A stretch of DNA of 64,000 nucleotides from Desulfitobacterium_A sp034927245 (GCF_034927245.1 NZ_JAYFQK010000018.1:62001-126000), one strand, 5' to 3'. Positions 42,130 to 51,968 are shown, numbered from the stretch's first letter. The notes: generated by a model from the letters alone, not told the origin. Program-made: numbers and translations.

Positions 42130-43095
42130 GTGTCTTTTAGTGCGATGACAAAAGAGGAACTGGCACGAATCACAGTGCCTAAGGTGTGCTGTAATTTAGC
42201 GGAACTTGCGGCCTTGGTCCGGATGGACGGAACGCTGCAGATCTCTAACCAGGTTTATGCTTTAAATGTCGTGACGGAAAGCGCTCCGGTTGCCCGTAAA
42301 GTTTACCGTTTAGCGAAAACGGTTTTGAATTTGCCTGTGGATATTGTGGTTCGCCGGAAGCTTCGATTGAAGAAAAATAATTCTTATCTCGTAAAAATCT
42401 ATCCCAAAGATCAATCTGATCTTCAGAAACTCGGCATTTTAGATGCGAACGGGGAAATTCAACCCGGAATTTCGGATGATCTGATTAAACATAAGTGTGA
42501 TCAAAAGGCTTACCTGAGAGGAGCCTTCTTGGCCGGAGGCTCGATCAATAACCCGGAAGGGACATATCATCTTGAGATCATCACCAATGACGAGAATCAT
42601 GCGGCAGGGTTATGCAAACTTTTAAACCGCTTTCACCTTGGAGCTAAAGTGAGCAGACGTAAAAACTGGCATGTCGTATATATTAAAGAAAGCGAGCATA
42701 TCGTGGAGTTTTTGGGCTTTATCGGGGCTCATCATGCGCTGCTGGAATTTGAAAATGTCCGTGTGTTTAAGGATATGCGGAATCAAGTGAATCGCTTGGT
42801 GAATTGTGAAACGGCCAACCTCAATAAGACCGTAGATGCTTCTGTCCGCCAGGTGGAAAATATCAATACCATTATGAATACGATTGGTTTAAAGGCGTTA
42901 TCAGAGCCGTTGAGAGAAATCGCCGAACTTCGATTGGAATTTCCGGATGCAAGCCTCAAAGAACTGGGGGAAATGTTACATCCTAAGGTTGGAAAATCCG
43001 GAGTGAATCATCGGATGAGAAAGATAGATGAACTCGCTGAGAAGATCCAGGACCAGAACGGGTCAAAGAAAATTTACGGGGAGGATATGAAGTAG
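42130..43095 (+). CDS. whiA: DNA-binding protein WhiA
   Basis: A 321-residue protein with an N-terminal LAGLIDADG-homing-endonuclease-like domain (AYLRGAFLAGGSINNPEG) that lacks nuclease function, and a C-terminal helix-turn-helix (LKELGEMLHPKVGKSGVNHR). It is a sporulation/cell-division regulator in actinobacteria and affects division in Bacillus. The start is GTG. It follows yvcK in the conserved order and ends one base before rpoN. Confidence 0.95.
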   Translation: MSFSAMTKEELARITVPKVCCNLAELAALVRMDGTLQISNQVYALNVVTESAPVARKVYRLAKTVLNLPVDIVVRRKLRLKKNNSYLVKIYPKDQSDLQKLGILDANGEIQPGISDDLIKHKCDQKAYLRGAFLAGGSINNPEGTYHLEIITNDENHAAGLCKLLNRFHLGAKVSRRKNWHVVYIKESEHIVEFLGFIGAHHALLEFENVRVFKDMRNQVNRLVNCETANLNKTVDASVRQVENINTIMNTIGLKALSEPLREIAELRLEFPDASLKELGEMLHPKVGKSGVNHRMRKIDELAEKIQDQNGSKKIYGEDMK

Positions 43096-43096
43096 C

Positions 43097-44512
43097 GTGC
43101 GGATGGGTTATGATCTTCGACTGGAACAAACTCAAAAGTTAATAATGACACCCGAACTGCGCCAGGCCATCACGATTTTGCAGTTCTCAGCACTTGAGCT
43201 CTCAAGTTTTGTTGATGAACAGCTGCAGGAGAATCCTTTGCTGGAAGTTGTGGATGGGAATGCCGCAAACGCAAATGATGCAAATGATGCTAAAGAGAAA
43301 GAAACGGATCCCGTAAAGTCAGAAGAATCGACTGAGCCTGAGACTACCTGGGATATGGACTGGGAGGAATACTTTCAGAGACAGGAAGATCGAGTAACCC
43401 GGGAATATGAGCCGGATGATCCGGACAAGAAGCGATTCGAACCATTTGTTGCCGCCGCACCCACTTTGCAGGAGCATTTGCTTGAGCAGCTTCATGTTCA
43501 GAAACTTTCGATTCCGGTCGAGCAGGTTGAATATATCATCGGCAACCTGGATGATAACGGATACCTTGAGATTCCCTTGGAAGAGATCGCCCGGGATGAG
43601 GGTATCTCTGAATTGAGTGCTCAAAAAGCACTGTCAGTCGTTCAAATGCTGGATCCATTGGGAGTGGGAGCACGCACTCTGGAAGAATGTTTACGCCTTC
43701 AGCTGCCCTTGATTCCTGACGCTCCCAGCCAAATGCCGGAATTTCTCAAGCATTTGGAGGATTTAGCAACCGGACGTCTGCAAAAGATTGCCGCAAAAAT
43801 GAAAATTACAATTACCGAGGTTCAGACCCTTGCCGATTGGGTGCGTAAGCTTGATCCTAAACCCGGCCTGCGTTTTTCGGGAATGAGTGACGTTCGTTAT
43901 ATTGTGCCTGATGTTGTGGTAGAGGACATTGACGGCGAATTTATAATCTTGGTCAACGATATTACTGTGCCCAGGCTGGGCATCAATCAGGCCTATCGCA
44001 GCGCTTTAAGCCAGGATAAGGAGAATGATACGCGAAAGTTCGTCGAACAAAAGCTTAATGCCGCGGCTTGGTTAATCCGCAGTATTGAACAACGGCGGAC
44101 AACGCTCTATAAAGTGGCCAATGCCCTTGTTAATCGCCAAGAGGGTTTTTTACGCAAGGGAATCCGTTACTTGCATCCTTTGACATTGAAGGATATCGCC
44201 GATGAAATCGGGGTTCATGAATCTACGGTAAGCCGCGCCACAGCGAATAAATATATCCAAACTCCGCGGGGAATTTACGAGTTTAAATTCTTTTTCGCAT
44301 CGGGAATTAAGAATGAGCCGGGTGTGACGACAGAAGGGATTAAGCAGGCCTTAAAAGACTTAATTGCCGGTGAGAATCCCAAAGCACCATACTCCGATCA
44401 GAAACTTTCGGAGCTGCTTAAGGCTAAAGAGATGGAAATCTCCCGTCGTACGGTTGCGAAATATCGGGATGAATTAGGAATTCCTTCAACAGCATTGCGC
44501 AAACGATATTAA
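43097..44512 (+). CDS. rpoN: RNA polymerase sigma-54 factor
   Basis: A complete 471-residue sigma-54. Region I begins with the Gln/Leu-rich LEQTQKLIMTPELRQAITIL, region II is acidic, and the core-binding and HTH regions follow (HESTVSRATANKYIQTPRG). The RpoN box RRTVAKYRDELGIPS near the C-terminus recognises the -24 element. The start is GTG. Sigma-54 needs enhancer-binding activators, none of which is encoded in this window. It directly abuts whiA. Confidence 0.96.
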   Translation: MRMGYDLRLEQTQKLIMTPELRQAITILQFSALELSSFVDEQLQENPLLEVVDGNAANANDANDAKEKETDPVKSEESTEPETTWDMDWEEYFQRQEDRVTREYEPDDPDKKRFEPFVAAAPTLQEHLLEQLHVQKLSIPVEQVEYIIGNLDDNGYLEIPLEEIARDEGISELSAQKALSVVQMLDPLGVGARTLEECLRLQLPLIPDAPSQMPEFLKHLEDLATGRLQKIAAKMKITITEVQTLADWVRKLDPKPGLRFSGMSDVRYIVPDVVVEDIDGEFIILVNDITVPRLGINQAYRSALSQDKENDTRKFVEQKLNAAAWLIRSIEQRRTTLYKVANALVNRQEGFLRKGIRYLHPLTLKDIADEIGVHESTVSRATANKYIQTPRGIYEFKFFFASGIKNEPGVTTEGIKQALKDLIAGENPKAPYSDQKLSELLKAKEMEISRRTVAKYRDELGIPSTALRKRY

Positions 44513-44521
44513 AGAGAAGGG

Positions 44522-45172
44522 GTGAGTAAGATAGCCATTATACGAACGACCGGATATGACCGGGTACTCTTAGAGATTCGTACAAGAATACTGGCCCTTG
44601 CCGAAGCGGTTCGTGAAGTCTTACTCAAGGCCTTAGCAACCTTGGAAAAGCCGGAGCAGCAGGAAGATTGGCGAGCCCTGGATCAGGGGATTGATCAAGA
44701 GAGGGATCGGCTCTTGGAACAAATCGTGAATATTATGAGCCTTCAACAGCTCAGAAAACTGGAATTGCGCTGGATGTTGGGGCATCAACGGATGGTGCAG
44801 GAGTTAGAGCGAATCGCAGATTATGCCTGTGATGTTGCGGAATTGAGCCGACTGTGCCCTGAGGGGAATTGGGCCGAGGAAATCCTGCAGATGGCTGATT
44901 ATTTACTGAAGATGTACGATTATGTTTTAGCCATACTCAAGAATGAACAAGAGATCATTAAGGATATCAATACTGAAGATGATTCGGTTGATCGGTGCTA
45001 TGCTCAACTTAAGGAGAGGCTATTAGGCGATGACCGGAGTCAAAGCTTAAGCGGTGAGCTTGGTCTGGCTTTGGTGTTGGCTCGAACGATGGAGCGGCTC
45101 GGCGACCATATCGTCAATGTGGGTGAAATGCAGGTTTATATCAAGACGGGTCAGAGACGCCTTGGCGGATAG
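44522..45172 (+). CDS. PhoU-domain protein
   Basis: A 216-residue helical protein with two PhoU-like repeats; ERIADYACDVAEL and ERLGDHIVNVGEM are the metal-binding motifs of the family. PhoU proteins modulate phosphate uptake and signalling. It lies two bases before a Na/Pi cotransporter gene that has its own C-terminal PhoU-like domain, so a role in phosphate homeostasis is likely. The GTG start has a weak ribosome binding site close to it. Confidence 0.85.
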   Translation: MSKIAIIRTTGYDRVLLEIRTRILALAEAVREVLLKALATLEKPEQQEDWRALDQGIDQERDRLLEQIVNIMSLQQLRKLELRWMLGHQRMVQELERIADYACDVAELSRLCPEGNWAEEILQMADYLLKMYDYVLAILKNEQEIIKDINTEDDSVDRCYAQLKERLLGDDRSQSLSGELGLALVLARTMERLGDHIVNVGEMQVYIKTGQRRLGG

Positions 45173-45174
45173 GG

Positions 45175-46818
45175 GTGAGAACGATCGCGGCCTTAAGTAC
45201 AATATTTGCGTTTTTAGGCGGTCTGGGTTTATTTTTGTATGGTGTACATATGACTTCGGAAGCACTCCAAAAGTTTTCCGCAAAGCGTTTGAAACAGATC
45301 CTGCAGTCGCTCACGAAGAAAAAGGTGTATGCCGTTCTTTCGGGAATAATTATGACGATCGCGTTTCAAAGCAGTGCCGCAACCACGGTTTTGGTGGTCG
45401 AGTTTGTTAATGCCGGCCTGATCAACTTGGGCCAGGCTTTGGGTGTTGTTCTTGGCTCAGCCTTGGGTACATCGATCATTATTCAATTGATCGCGTTCAA
45501 GTTTCTGGTTATTGCGTTAGGTGCGATATTTGCGGGGTTTACACTCTATATTTTGGGGAAAAAGCAATGGAAGCATTTAGGCCAGTCCCTCATTGGATTT
45601 GGCCTAATTTTCGTGGGGATTGCCTATATGTCAGATGCTGCCGCACCTTTGAGGAATATCCCCGCAGTTAATTCTTTTTTAGAGCATTTAGGTTCCGCAC
45701 CCTTTATGGCCATCCTTGTCGGGCTTGTCCTGACGGCGGCTCTGCAAAGCAGTACGGCAGTTTTTGCCATCATGATGTCGATGGCGAGTCAGCAGCTGAT
45801 CGATCTTTCAGCAATTATTCCTCTCGTTTTGGGATCTCATATCGGGGGAACGGTGACGACTCTGCTCTCAAGCTTAACGGCGGAAAGGATGGATGCCAAA
45901 CGCACCGCAATTGCCAATACAGGCTATAAGGTGGTGGCAACGCTGCTCCTTTTTCCCTTTATGGAACAGTTCCAGACTCTGGTACAGTGGTCCACTTCAG
46001 ATTTAACGAGGCAGGTTGCCAATGCTCATCTCTTCTCGGCCCTGTTCATGGTCATTATCTTTTTTCCCTTTAACAACTGGCTCGCTAAGGGGTTGAAGGT
46101 TCTGATTCCGGATCGTGCAGGTTCGAAGGCGCCGTTTAAGTTCCGGTTTATTGAGGAGGCGGCAAAGGAAGTTCCGGCTATTGCCTTGAAGCAGGCTTGG
46201 GAAGAGACTTATGCTTTAGCTTCTTTAATCGAAGAACAAATGCTTCAAAAGATCGCCAAGGTTTTTGCCGAAGATCAGACTTCGGCTTTTGAAGAAGTCA
46301 TGGCTACGGAGGAACAGGTCGATTGGTATTATCGCCATATCATGCGCTTTCTCTCGAGGCTGTCCCAGAAAGGATTAACAGAGGAGCAAGAAGAGGAAAG
46401 CATCAATATGCAGTTTATTCTTAAGGAATTGGAGCGGATCGGCGATACCTTTGTAGGGATGGTTCAATTCTTGGAGAAAATGGAAGGGCAGAATTTGAAA
46501 CTCACCAGAGCTGAATGGGATAGCTTAGAAGAACTTTATGATAATGTCGCCGCTCATTACACGGCGATGGGCCAATCCCTGCGTACGGGAGATATGCAAA
46601 GCGCCGAGGAGATTATTCAGGAGCGTCCGGAAGTGATTCGCCTTCAGCGTTCCCTGCAGTTTGAGACACTGGCGCAAGCCGGGACTTCTCAAGCGGAGCT
46701 AAGTGGTGGATCTGATGAAGAGAAGCTGCGCTATGCGGTTCTGGATATGCTTGATCGAATTTACAGCATTGAAGATAATATTGTGAACATTTCGCAGGTT
46801 GTGTTAGGAATCGTTTGA
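45175..46818 (+). CDS. Na+/phosphate cotransporter with PhoU domain
   Basis: A 547-residue protein. About nine membrane helices (1-310) hold two inverted-repeat motifs, FQSSAATTVLVV and LQSSTAVFAIMM, the QSS signatures of the NptA/SLC34 family. The C-terminal 220 residues are soluble, helical and PhoU-like (ELERIGDTFVGM). It imports phosphate using the sodium gradient. The GTG start is immediately after the PhoU-domain gene, so the two should be coexpressed. Confidence 0.93.
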   Translation: MRTIAALSTIFAFLGGLGLFLYGVHMTSEALQKFSAKRLKQILQSLTKKKVYAVLSGIIMTIAFQSSAATTVLVVEFVNAGLINLGQALGVVLGSALGTSIIIQLIAFKFLVIALGAIFAGFTLYILGKKQWKHLGQSLIGFGLIFVGIAYMSDAAAPLRNIPAVNSFLEHLGSAPFMAILVGLVLTAALQSSTAVFAIMMSMASQQLIDLSAIIPLVLGSHIGGTVTTLLSSLTAERMDAKRTAIANTGYKVVATLLLFPFMEQFQTLVQWSTSDLTRQVANAHLFSALFMVIIFFPFNNWLAKGLKVLIPDRAGSKAPFKFRFIEEAAKEVPAIALKQAWEETYALASLIEEQMLQKIAKVFAEDQTSAFEEVMATEEQVDWYYRHIMRFLSRLSQKGLTEEQEEESINMQFILKELERIGDTFVGMVQFLEKMEGQNLKLTRAEWDSLEELYDNVAAHYTAMGQSLRTGDMQSAEEIIQERPEVIRLQRSLQFETLAQAGTSQAELSGGSDEEKLRYAVLDMLDRIYSIEDNIVNISQVVLGIV

Positions 46819-46894
46819 CCCACGCGAAAAGCAGCGATGACTTTCCTTTTTGAGAGCAGGAATCTATTGCTTAAAGGAGAATATTTAAGGGTTG

Positions 46895-46920
46895 TTGGAT
46901 TTAGTGTGTAGGAAATCCAA
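46895..46920. promoter_or_regulatory. Inverted repeat ahead of pgk
   Basis: TTGGATTT (46895-46902) and AAATCCAA (46913-46920) form a perfect dyad with ten bases between, about 60 bases before the pgk ATG. No T-run follows. It could be an operator controlling the glycolytic operon or a leader structure. Confidence 0.45.
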
Positions 46921-46978
46921 TCTGAGGAATAATAAATACCGTTCGGTAAGAAAGCAGGAGAAAGGAAGGAGAGTAATT

Positions 46979-48163
46979 ATGAATAAAAAAAGCATTAAAG
47001 ATATTCAAGTCAAAGGGAAACGTGTCCTTGTGCGCGTAGACTTCAACGTACCCATCGATGATCAGCAAAAGATTACCAACGATACCCGTATTCGTGCGGC
47101 TATACCGACCCTCCGTTATCTTCTGGAAGAAGGGGCGAAACTTATTCTCGTTTCTCATTTTGGCCGTCCTAAAGGACAAGTGAACCCTAAATATTCCTTA
47201 GTACCTGTTGCTGTACGTTTAAGTGAGCTCCTGGGACAAAACGTTCCCTTGGCCAAGGATTGTATCGGACCCGAGGTGATGGCCCAGGTTACAGCCTTAA
47301 AAGAGGGGCAGGCCCTTCTTTTGGAAAATGTTCGCTTCCATCCTGAAGAGGAAAAGAATGATCCTGAATTTGCCAAGCAATTGGCTTCTTTAGCGGAGAT
47401 CTATGTCAATGACGCTTTTGGAACAGCCCATCGCGCGCATGCTTCGACTGAAGGCGTGGCCCATTATCTTCCTGCCGTAGCCGGACTTCTTATGCAGAAG
47501 GAAATAGAAGTTATGGGCAAAGCCTTGGAGAACCCGGCCCGCCCGTTCGCAGCCATTATCGGGGGAGCGAAGGTTAGTGATAAAATCGGCGTGATCGAGA
47601 ACTTATTAAAGAAAGTCAATTTTTTGATTATCGGCGGAGGAATGGCCAATACCTTCCTCAAGGCTCAAGGATATGGCGTCGGCAAATCTCTGGTCGAAGA
47701 GGATAAACTGTCTCTGGCCTCTGAACTGCTGGCTAAGGCCAAAGTCTTAGGCGTAGAAATCGTTCTCCCGCAGGATGTTGTTGTGGCGAAAGAATTTAAA
47801 GCAGAGGCTGAGCACCGAGTTGTTGCGGCAGATCAAATCGCTGAAGATGAAATGGCTTTAGATATAGGACCCGCAAGTGCCGAAGCCTTTGCGAAACAGA
47901 TCATCCCTGCCCAGACGATTGTTTGGAATGGACCCATGGGTGTATTCGAGATGGAAGCTTTTGCTAAAGGCACAGAGAAGGTTGCCCAAGCGGTTGCAGC
48001 GTGCTCGGGAACCACGATTGTCGGCGGCGGTGATTCCGTAGCGGCTGTTGAGAAGATGGGGGTTGCCGAACAGTTAACGCATATCTCGACCGGGGGCGGC
48101 GCTTCTTTAGAGTTCTTGGAGGGAAAAGTTCTTCCCGGAGTGGCAGCTTTAAACGATAAGTAA
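46979..48163 (+). CDS. pgk: Phosphoglycerate kinase
   Basis: A 394-residue glycolytic enzyme making ATP from 1,3-bisphosphoglycerate. The start is ATG 46979 with AAGGAAGGAGAG upstream; an in-frame extension to 46892 adds 29 residues foreign to the family. RVDFNVPID, LVSHFGRPKG, GGAKVSDKIGV and GGGDSVAAVEKMG are the substrate and nucleotide motifs. It heads pgk-tpiA-gpmI-eno. gapA, often first in this operon in Firmicutes, is absent. Confidence 0.97.
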   Translation: MNKKSIKDIQVKGKRVLVRVDFNVPIDDQQKITNDTRIRAAIPTLRYLLEEGAKLILVSHFGRPKGQVNPKYSLVPVAVRLSELLGQNVPLAKDCIGPEVMAQVTALKEGQALLLENVRFHPEEEKNDPEFAKQLASLAEIYVNDAFGTAHRAHASTEGVAHYLPAVAGLLMQKEIEVMGKALENPARPFAAIIGGAKVSDKIGVIENLLKKVNFLIIGGGMANTFLKAQGYGVGKSLVEEDKLSLASELLAKAKVLGVEIVLPQDVVVAKEFKAEAEHRVVAADQIAEDEMALDIGPASAEAFAKQIIPAQTIVWNGPMGVFEMEAFAKGTEKVAQAVAACSGTTIVGGGDSVAAVEKMGVAEQLTHISTGGGASLEFLEGKVLPGVAALNDK

Positions 48164-48187
48164 TTTTTCAGTAAAAGGAGATTAATT

Positions 48188-48961
48188 ATGTCGAAAAGGC
48201 ATCCAATTATTGCGGGCAACTGGAAGATGAATAAAAATGTTCGTGAAGCACAAGAATATGCCGAAAAACTTCTAGGGCGAGTGGGTGAGGTCACCGATGT
48301 CGATGTTGTTGTCTGTGCACCTTTTACGGCTTTAGGTGTGTTAAAAGATGACCTTGAAGAAAGCGTAATCCACATTGGTGCACAGGATTTATTTTGGGAG
48401 GCCTCAGGGGCATATACAGGCGAAATATCGGCGGAAATGCTTGTTGATATTGCGTGTACCTATGTTATCGTCGGGCATTCCGAGCGTCGCGAGATTATGC
48501 ATGAGACCGATGAGGAGATTGCTAAAAAGGTTAAAGCTGCTCTGAAAGCCGGACTCACGCCAATCCTATGTGTCGGCGAAAATCTGGATCAACGTGAGGA
48601 AGGACGGGCGTTGGCTATCGTTCGGGGACAAGTTGAAAAAAATTTAATGGAATTGCCGCCGAAAGAGCTGAAACGGGTTGTCATTGCCTATGAACCGCTT
48701 TGGGCTATCGGAACAGGCAAAACATCATCCAGTGAGGATGCCCAGATTATGTGTGCGGCCATTCGTTCAACCTTAGCGGGAATCGCCGGTGCGGTTGCCG
48801 ATGAAGTCAATATTCTCTACGGCGGGAGCGTCAAAGCGGACAATATTGCCGAATTGATGGCTCAGCCGGATATTGACGGCGCCCTGGTGGGTGGAGCAAG
48901 CCTTGATGCCGATGACTTTGCCCGGTTGATCGAAAATGCGCGAGCCTCTCTTCAGGGGTAA
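48188..48961 (+). CDS. tpiA: Triose-phosphate isomerase
   Basis: A 257-residue TIM barrel. The catalytic Lys is in GNWKMNK, His in GHSERRE, and Glu in YEPLWAIGTGKTSS. GGSVKADNI binds phosphate. The length is normal. It follows pgk by 24 bases, with AAAGGAG. A shortened copy of the intergenic repeat begins right at its stop. Confidence 0.97.
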   Translation: MSKRHPIIAGNWKMNKNVREAQEYAEKLLGRVGEVTDVDVVVCAPFTALGVLKDDLEESVIHIGAQDLFWEASGAYTGEISAEMLVDIACTYVIVGHSERREIMHETDEEIAKKVKAALKAGLTPILCVGENLDQREEGRALAIVRGQVEKNLMELPPKELKRVVIAYEPLWAIGTGKTSSSEDAQIMCAAIRSTLAGIAGAVADEVNILYGGSVKADNIAELMAQPDIDGALVGGASLDADDFARLIENARASLQG

Positions 48962-48962
48962 A

Positions 48963-48999
48963 GGAAACTTACTTCAGGTGGCGGTTAATCATCGGATAA
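48963..48999. repeat. Structured intergenic repeat, deleted form
   Basis: The first 19 bases match 14170-14188 exactly. The next 18 match 14275-14292 with one or two changes. Between them the 86-base interior of the long form is missing, and the junction falls at GTGG, which occurs at both ends of the missing piece. It sits within the 61-base tpiA-gpmI spacer. Confidence 0.7.
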
Positions 49000-49022
49000 C
49001 ATGTGGTTATTATGAAAGCGGG

Positions 49023-50585
49023 GTGAAGGTGTTGACAGGAGAACGGGCAAGAAAACCGCTTCTTTTAATGATTCTTGACGGATGGGGTTACAGCCCCGAG
49101 ACTAAGGGAAACGCCATTGCCCAGGCTCATAAGCCGAATTATGATCATCTGCTGAGGACTTACCCCCATACCTTATTAAAGGCCTCGGGGGAGGCTGTAG
49201 GTTTGCCGGAAGGACAGATGGGAAATTCGGAAGTGGGTCATTTGAATATCGGAGCCGGCCGTGTCGTCTATCAGGAATTGACGCGGATTTTTAAAGCGAT
49301 CAAGACCGGAGAGTTTGCGAAGAACCCTGTTTTAGCAGAGGCCATGGAGCGGGTGAGCCATGGGCAAGGGGCCTTGCATTTAATGGGCTTGGTATCGGAT
49401 GGGGGAGTTCATTCTCATCTGGAGCACCTTTTTGCCCTGCTGGAGATGGCTAAAGCGAAGGGTGTCCAAAAAGTATATGTCCACGCCGCTTTAGATGGCC
49501 GAGATGTTTTACCCCAGAGTGCCAAGATCTATCTGAATCAGTTGCATGAAAAGTTCGAAGAACTGGGAGTCGGTCAGGTTGCTTCGGTATCCGGCCGGTA
49601 TTATCTTATGGATCGCGATCAGCGCTGGGATCGGGTCGAAAAAGCGTATCAGGCACTTGTTCAAGGAGAAGGCTTGAAAGCGCCCAATGCTATTGCGGCG
49701 GTTGAACAATCCTATGACCGCCGGGTCAACGATGAATTTGTCGTGCCCACGGTGATTATTGATGGGAAGGGTCAGCCCCTGGGTAAGATTCAGGAGGGTG
49801 ACAGTGTTATTTTCTTTAACTTCCGCTCCGATCGGGCGCGCCAAATCTCCCACGCTTTTGTGGATGAGGATTTTACGGGTTTTGAACGCAAAGTACATCC
49901 TAAAGTTCATTATGTTTGTCTTACCGAATATGATGTGACCCTTCAGGCTCCGGTTGCTTTCCCTCCGCAGAACTTGGAGAATACGCTTGGAGAAGTGCTT
50001 GCACAGCAGCACAAGAAGCAGCTCCGAATCGCGGAAACGGAGAAATATGCTCATGTGACCTTCTTCTTTAACGGCGGGGTAGAGGAACCCTGCCCGGGAG
50101 AAGATCGCTGTTTGATTCCTTCACCGAAGGTCGCTACCTATAATCTGAAACCGGAAATGAGCGCGTATGAGGTAACCGAAGAGCTTTTAAAGCGCATCCA
50201 AAGCGATGTCTATGATGTCATCATTTTAAACTTTGCGAATACGGATATGGTGGGTCATACCGGCGAATTTGAGGCCGCGATTAAAGCCATTGAAGCGGTT
50301 GATCGATGTATCGGCAAGGTCGTTCCCGCGGTTCAGGAAAAGGGCGGGACAATCTTGATTACGGCGGATCATGGCAATGCCGAGGCCAAAATTGACCTTG
50401 CGACAGGCAGACCTCTAACCGCTCATACGATTAATCCGGTTCCCTTGATCTTAGTTGATGAGCGGCTTAAAGATCGTCAATTGCGTAAGGGCGGAGCTCT
50501 TTGCGACGTGGCTCCGACGATTCTTGAGCTTTTAAACATTCCTCAGCCTTCGGATATGAAGGGGTTAAGTCTGGTTGAGGTTTGA
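49023..50585 (+). CDS. gpmI: 2,3-bisphosphoglycerate-independent phosphoglycerate mutase
   Basis: A 520-residue manganese enzyme interconverting 3- and 2-phosphoglycerate. LMILDGWG and the phosphoserine loop MGNSEVGHLNIG near the N-terminus, then ITADHGNAE near the C-terminus, hold metal and catalytic residues. I prefer the GTG at 49023; the frame is open back to 48936 but that stretch overlaps tpiA and the inserted repeat. The ribosome binding site is weak (AAAGCGGG), possibly because the repeat displaced the original. Confidence 0.95.
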   Translation: MKVLTGERARKPLLLMILDGWGYSPETKGNAIAQAHKPNYDHLLRTYPHTLLKASGEAVGLPEGQMGNSEVGHLNIGAGRVVYQELTRIFKAIKTGEFAKNPVLAEAMERVSHGQGALHLMGLVSDGGVHSHLEHLFALLEMAKAKGVQKVYVHAALDGRDVLPQSAKIYLNQLHEKFEELGVGQVASVSGRYYLMDRDQRWDRVEKAYQALVQGEGLKAPNAIAAVEQSYDRRVNDEFVVPTVIIDGKGQPLGKIQEGDSVIFFNFRSDRARQISHAFVDEDFTGFERKVHPKVHYVCLTEYDVTLQAPVAFPPQNLENTLGEVLAQQHKKQLRIAETEKYAHVTFFFNGGVEEPCPGEDRCLIPSPKVATYNLKPEMSAYEVTEELLKRIQSDVYDVIILNFANTDMVGHTGEFEAAIKAIEAVDRCIGKVVPAVQEKGGTILITADHGNAEAKIDLATGRPLTAHTINPVPLILVDERLKDRQLRKGGALCDVAPTILELLNIPQPSDMKGLSLVEV

Positions 50586-50615
50586 AAATAATTCATACTT
50601 AGGAGGTATTTAATC

Positions 50616-51893
50616 ATGTCAATTATCAGTGATGTCTATGCCCGTGAAATTTTGGATTCACGCGGCAATCCAACGGTTGAGGTCGAAGTAACCCTAGAAG
50701 ATGGTGCAATGGGTCGTGCCGCAGTTCCCTCCGGAGCTTCGACAGGAGCTTTTGAAGCGATTGAATTGCGTGACGGTGATAAAACCCGTTATTTTGGCAA
50801 AGGCGTTTTAAATGCGGTTGAAAATGTTAATGCTGAGATCGCCCCTGAAATTGAGGGCTTAGATGCTTTTGATCAACCCGGTTTGGATCGGGTTCTTATT
50901 GACCTTGACGGAACAGACAATAAAGGAAAATTCGGAGCCAATGCCATTCTCGGTGTTTCCTTAGCCAATGCCAAGGCTGCCGCAGATTGCATAGGGATGC
51001 CCCTTTATCAATATCTCGGCGGTGTCAATGCGAAAGAGCTGCCCGTTCCGATGATGAACATCTTAAACGGCGGTAAACACGCGGACAATAATGTGGACAT
51101 CCAGGAATTCATGATCATGCCGGTTGGCGCAAAGAGCTTCCGGGAAGCTTTGCGGATGGGGACGGAAGTCTATCACAGCCTTAAGGCGGTATTAAAGGAG
51201 AAATCCTTAGCGACAGCGATTGGCGATGAAGGCGGTTTTGCTCCGAGTCTTGAATCCAACTCCGATGCCTTGCTCTGTATTGTCGATGCGATTCAACGGG
51301 CAGGCTATGTTCCCGGTGAAGATGTCGCCTTAGCTTTGGATGTCGCTGCTACAGAGTTATATAAAGACGGGGTCTATCATCTTGCCGGGGAAGGCTTGAC
51401 TAAAACCGCAGATGAAATGATTGAATACTATGAAGGATTAGTTGAAAAATATCCGATTGTTTCGATTGAGGACGGACTTGCCGAAGAAGACTGGGAGGGC
51501 TGGCGGAAACTCACAGAACGCTTAGGCGGGAAAATCCAACTGGTGGGTGATGACTTGTTTGTTACGAATCCGAAGCGTCTGGCCAAAGGGATCAAGGAAA
51601 AATGCGCTAACTCAATTCTGATTAAACTTAACCAGATCGGAACCTTGACTGAAACTCTGGATGCTATTGAAATGGCGAAACGCGCAGGCTATACCGCCGT
51701 TATTTCCCATCGCTCGGGAGAGACCGAGGATGTCACGATGGCTCATATTGCCGTTGCCGTTAATGCCGGCCAAATTAAGACAGGGGCACCTGCCCGCACC
51801 GAACGCGTGGCTAAATATAACGAGTTGCTGCGGATTGAGGAAGAACTGGGTGAATCAGCGATTTACAGAGGAAAAGAAAGTCTGGCAAGATAA
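50616..51893 (+). CDS. eno: Enolase
   Basis: A 425-residue enzyme converting 2-phosphoglycerate to phosphoenolpyruvate. AREILDSRGNPTVEVEV is the N-terminal signature, GDEGGFAPS carries the catalytic Glu, and LIKLNQIGTLTET followed by SHRSGETED holds the catalytic Lys and substrate loop. TAGGAGGT lies upstream. It is the last glycolytic gene before a terminator. Confidence 0.98.
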   Translation: MSIISDVYAREILDSRGNPTVEVEVTLEDGAMGRAAVPSGASTGAFEAIELRDGDKTRYFGKGVLNAVENVNAEIAPEIEGLDAFDQPGLDRVLIDLDGTDNKGKFGANAILGVSLANAKAAADCIGMPLYQYLGGVNAKELPVPMMNILNGGKHADNNVDIQEFMIMPVGAKSFREALRMGTEVYHSLKAVLKEKSLATAIGDEGGFAPSLESNSDALLCIVDAIQRAGYVPGEDVALALDVAATELYKDGVYHLAGEGLTKTADEMIEYYEGLVEKYPIVSIEDGLAEEDWEGWRKLTERLGGKIQLVGDDLFVTNPKRLAKGIKEKCANSILIKLNQIGTLTETLDAIEMAKRAGYTAVISHRSGETEDVTMAHIAVAVNAGQIKTGAPARTERVAKYNELLRIEEELGESAIYRGKESLAR

Positions 51894-51924
51894 CTTATTT
51901 TGGAGTAATTTGAATATTAACCGG

Positions 51925-51968
51925 GGACTTGGATGGTGTTGCAGCGTCTAAGTCCTTGCCTTTTTTTC
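51925..51968 (+). terminator. Terminator after eno
   Basis: GGACTT (51925-51930) pairs with AAGTCC (51950-51955), and the stem is followed within four bases by seven Ts. secG therefore probably has its own promoter. Confidence 0.7.
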
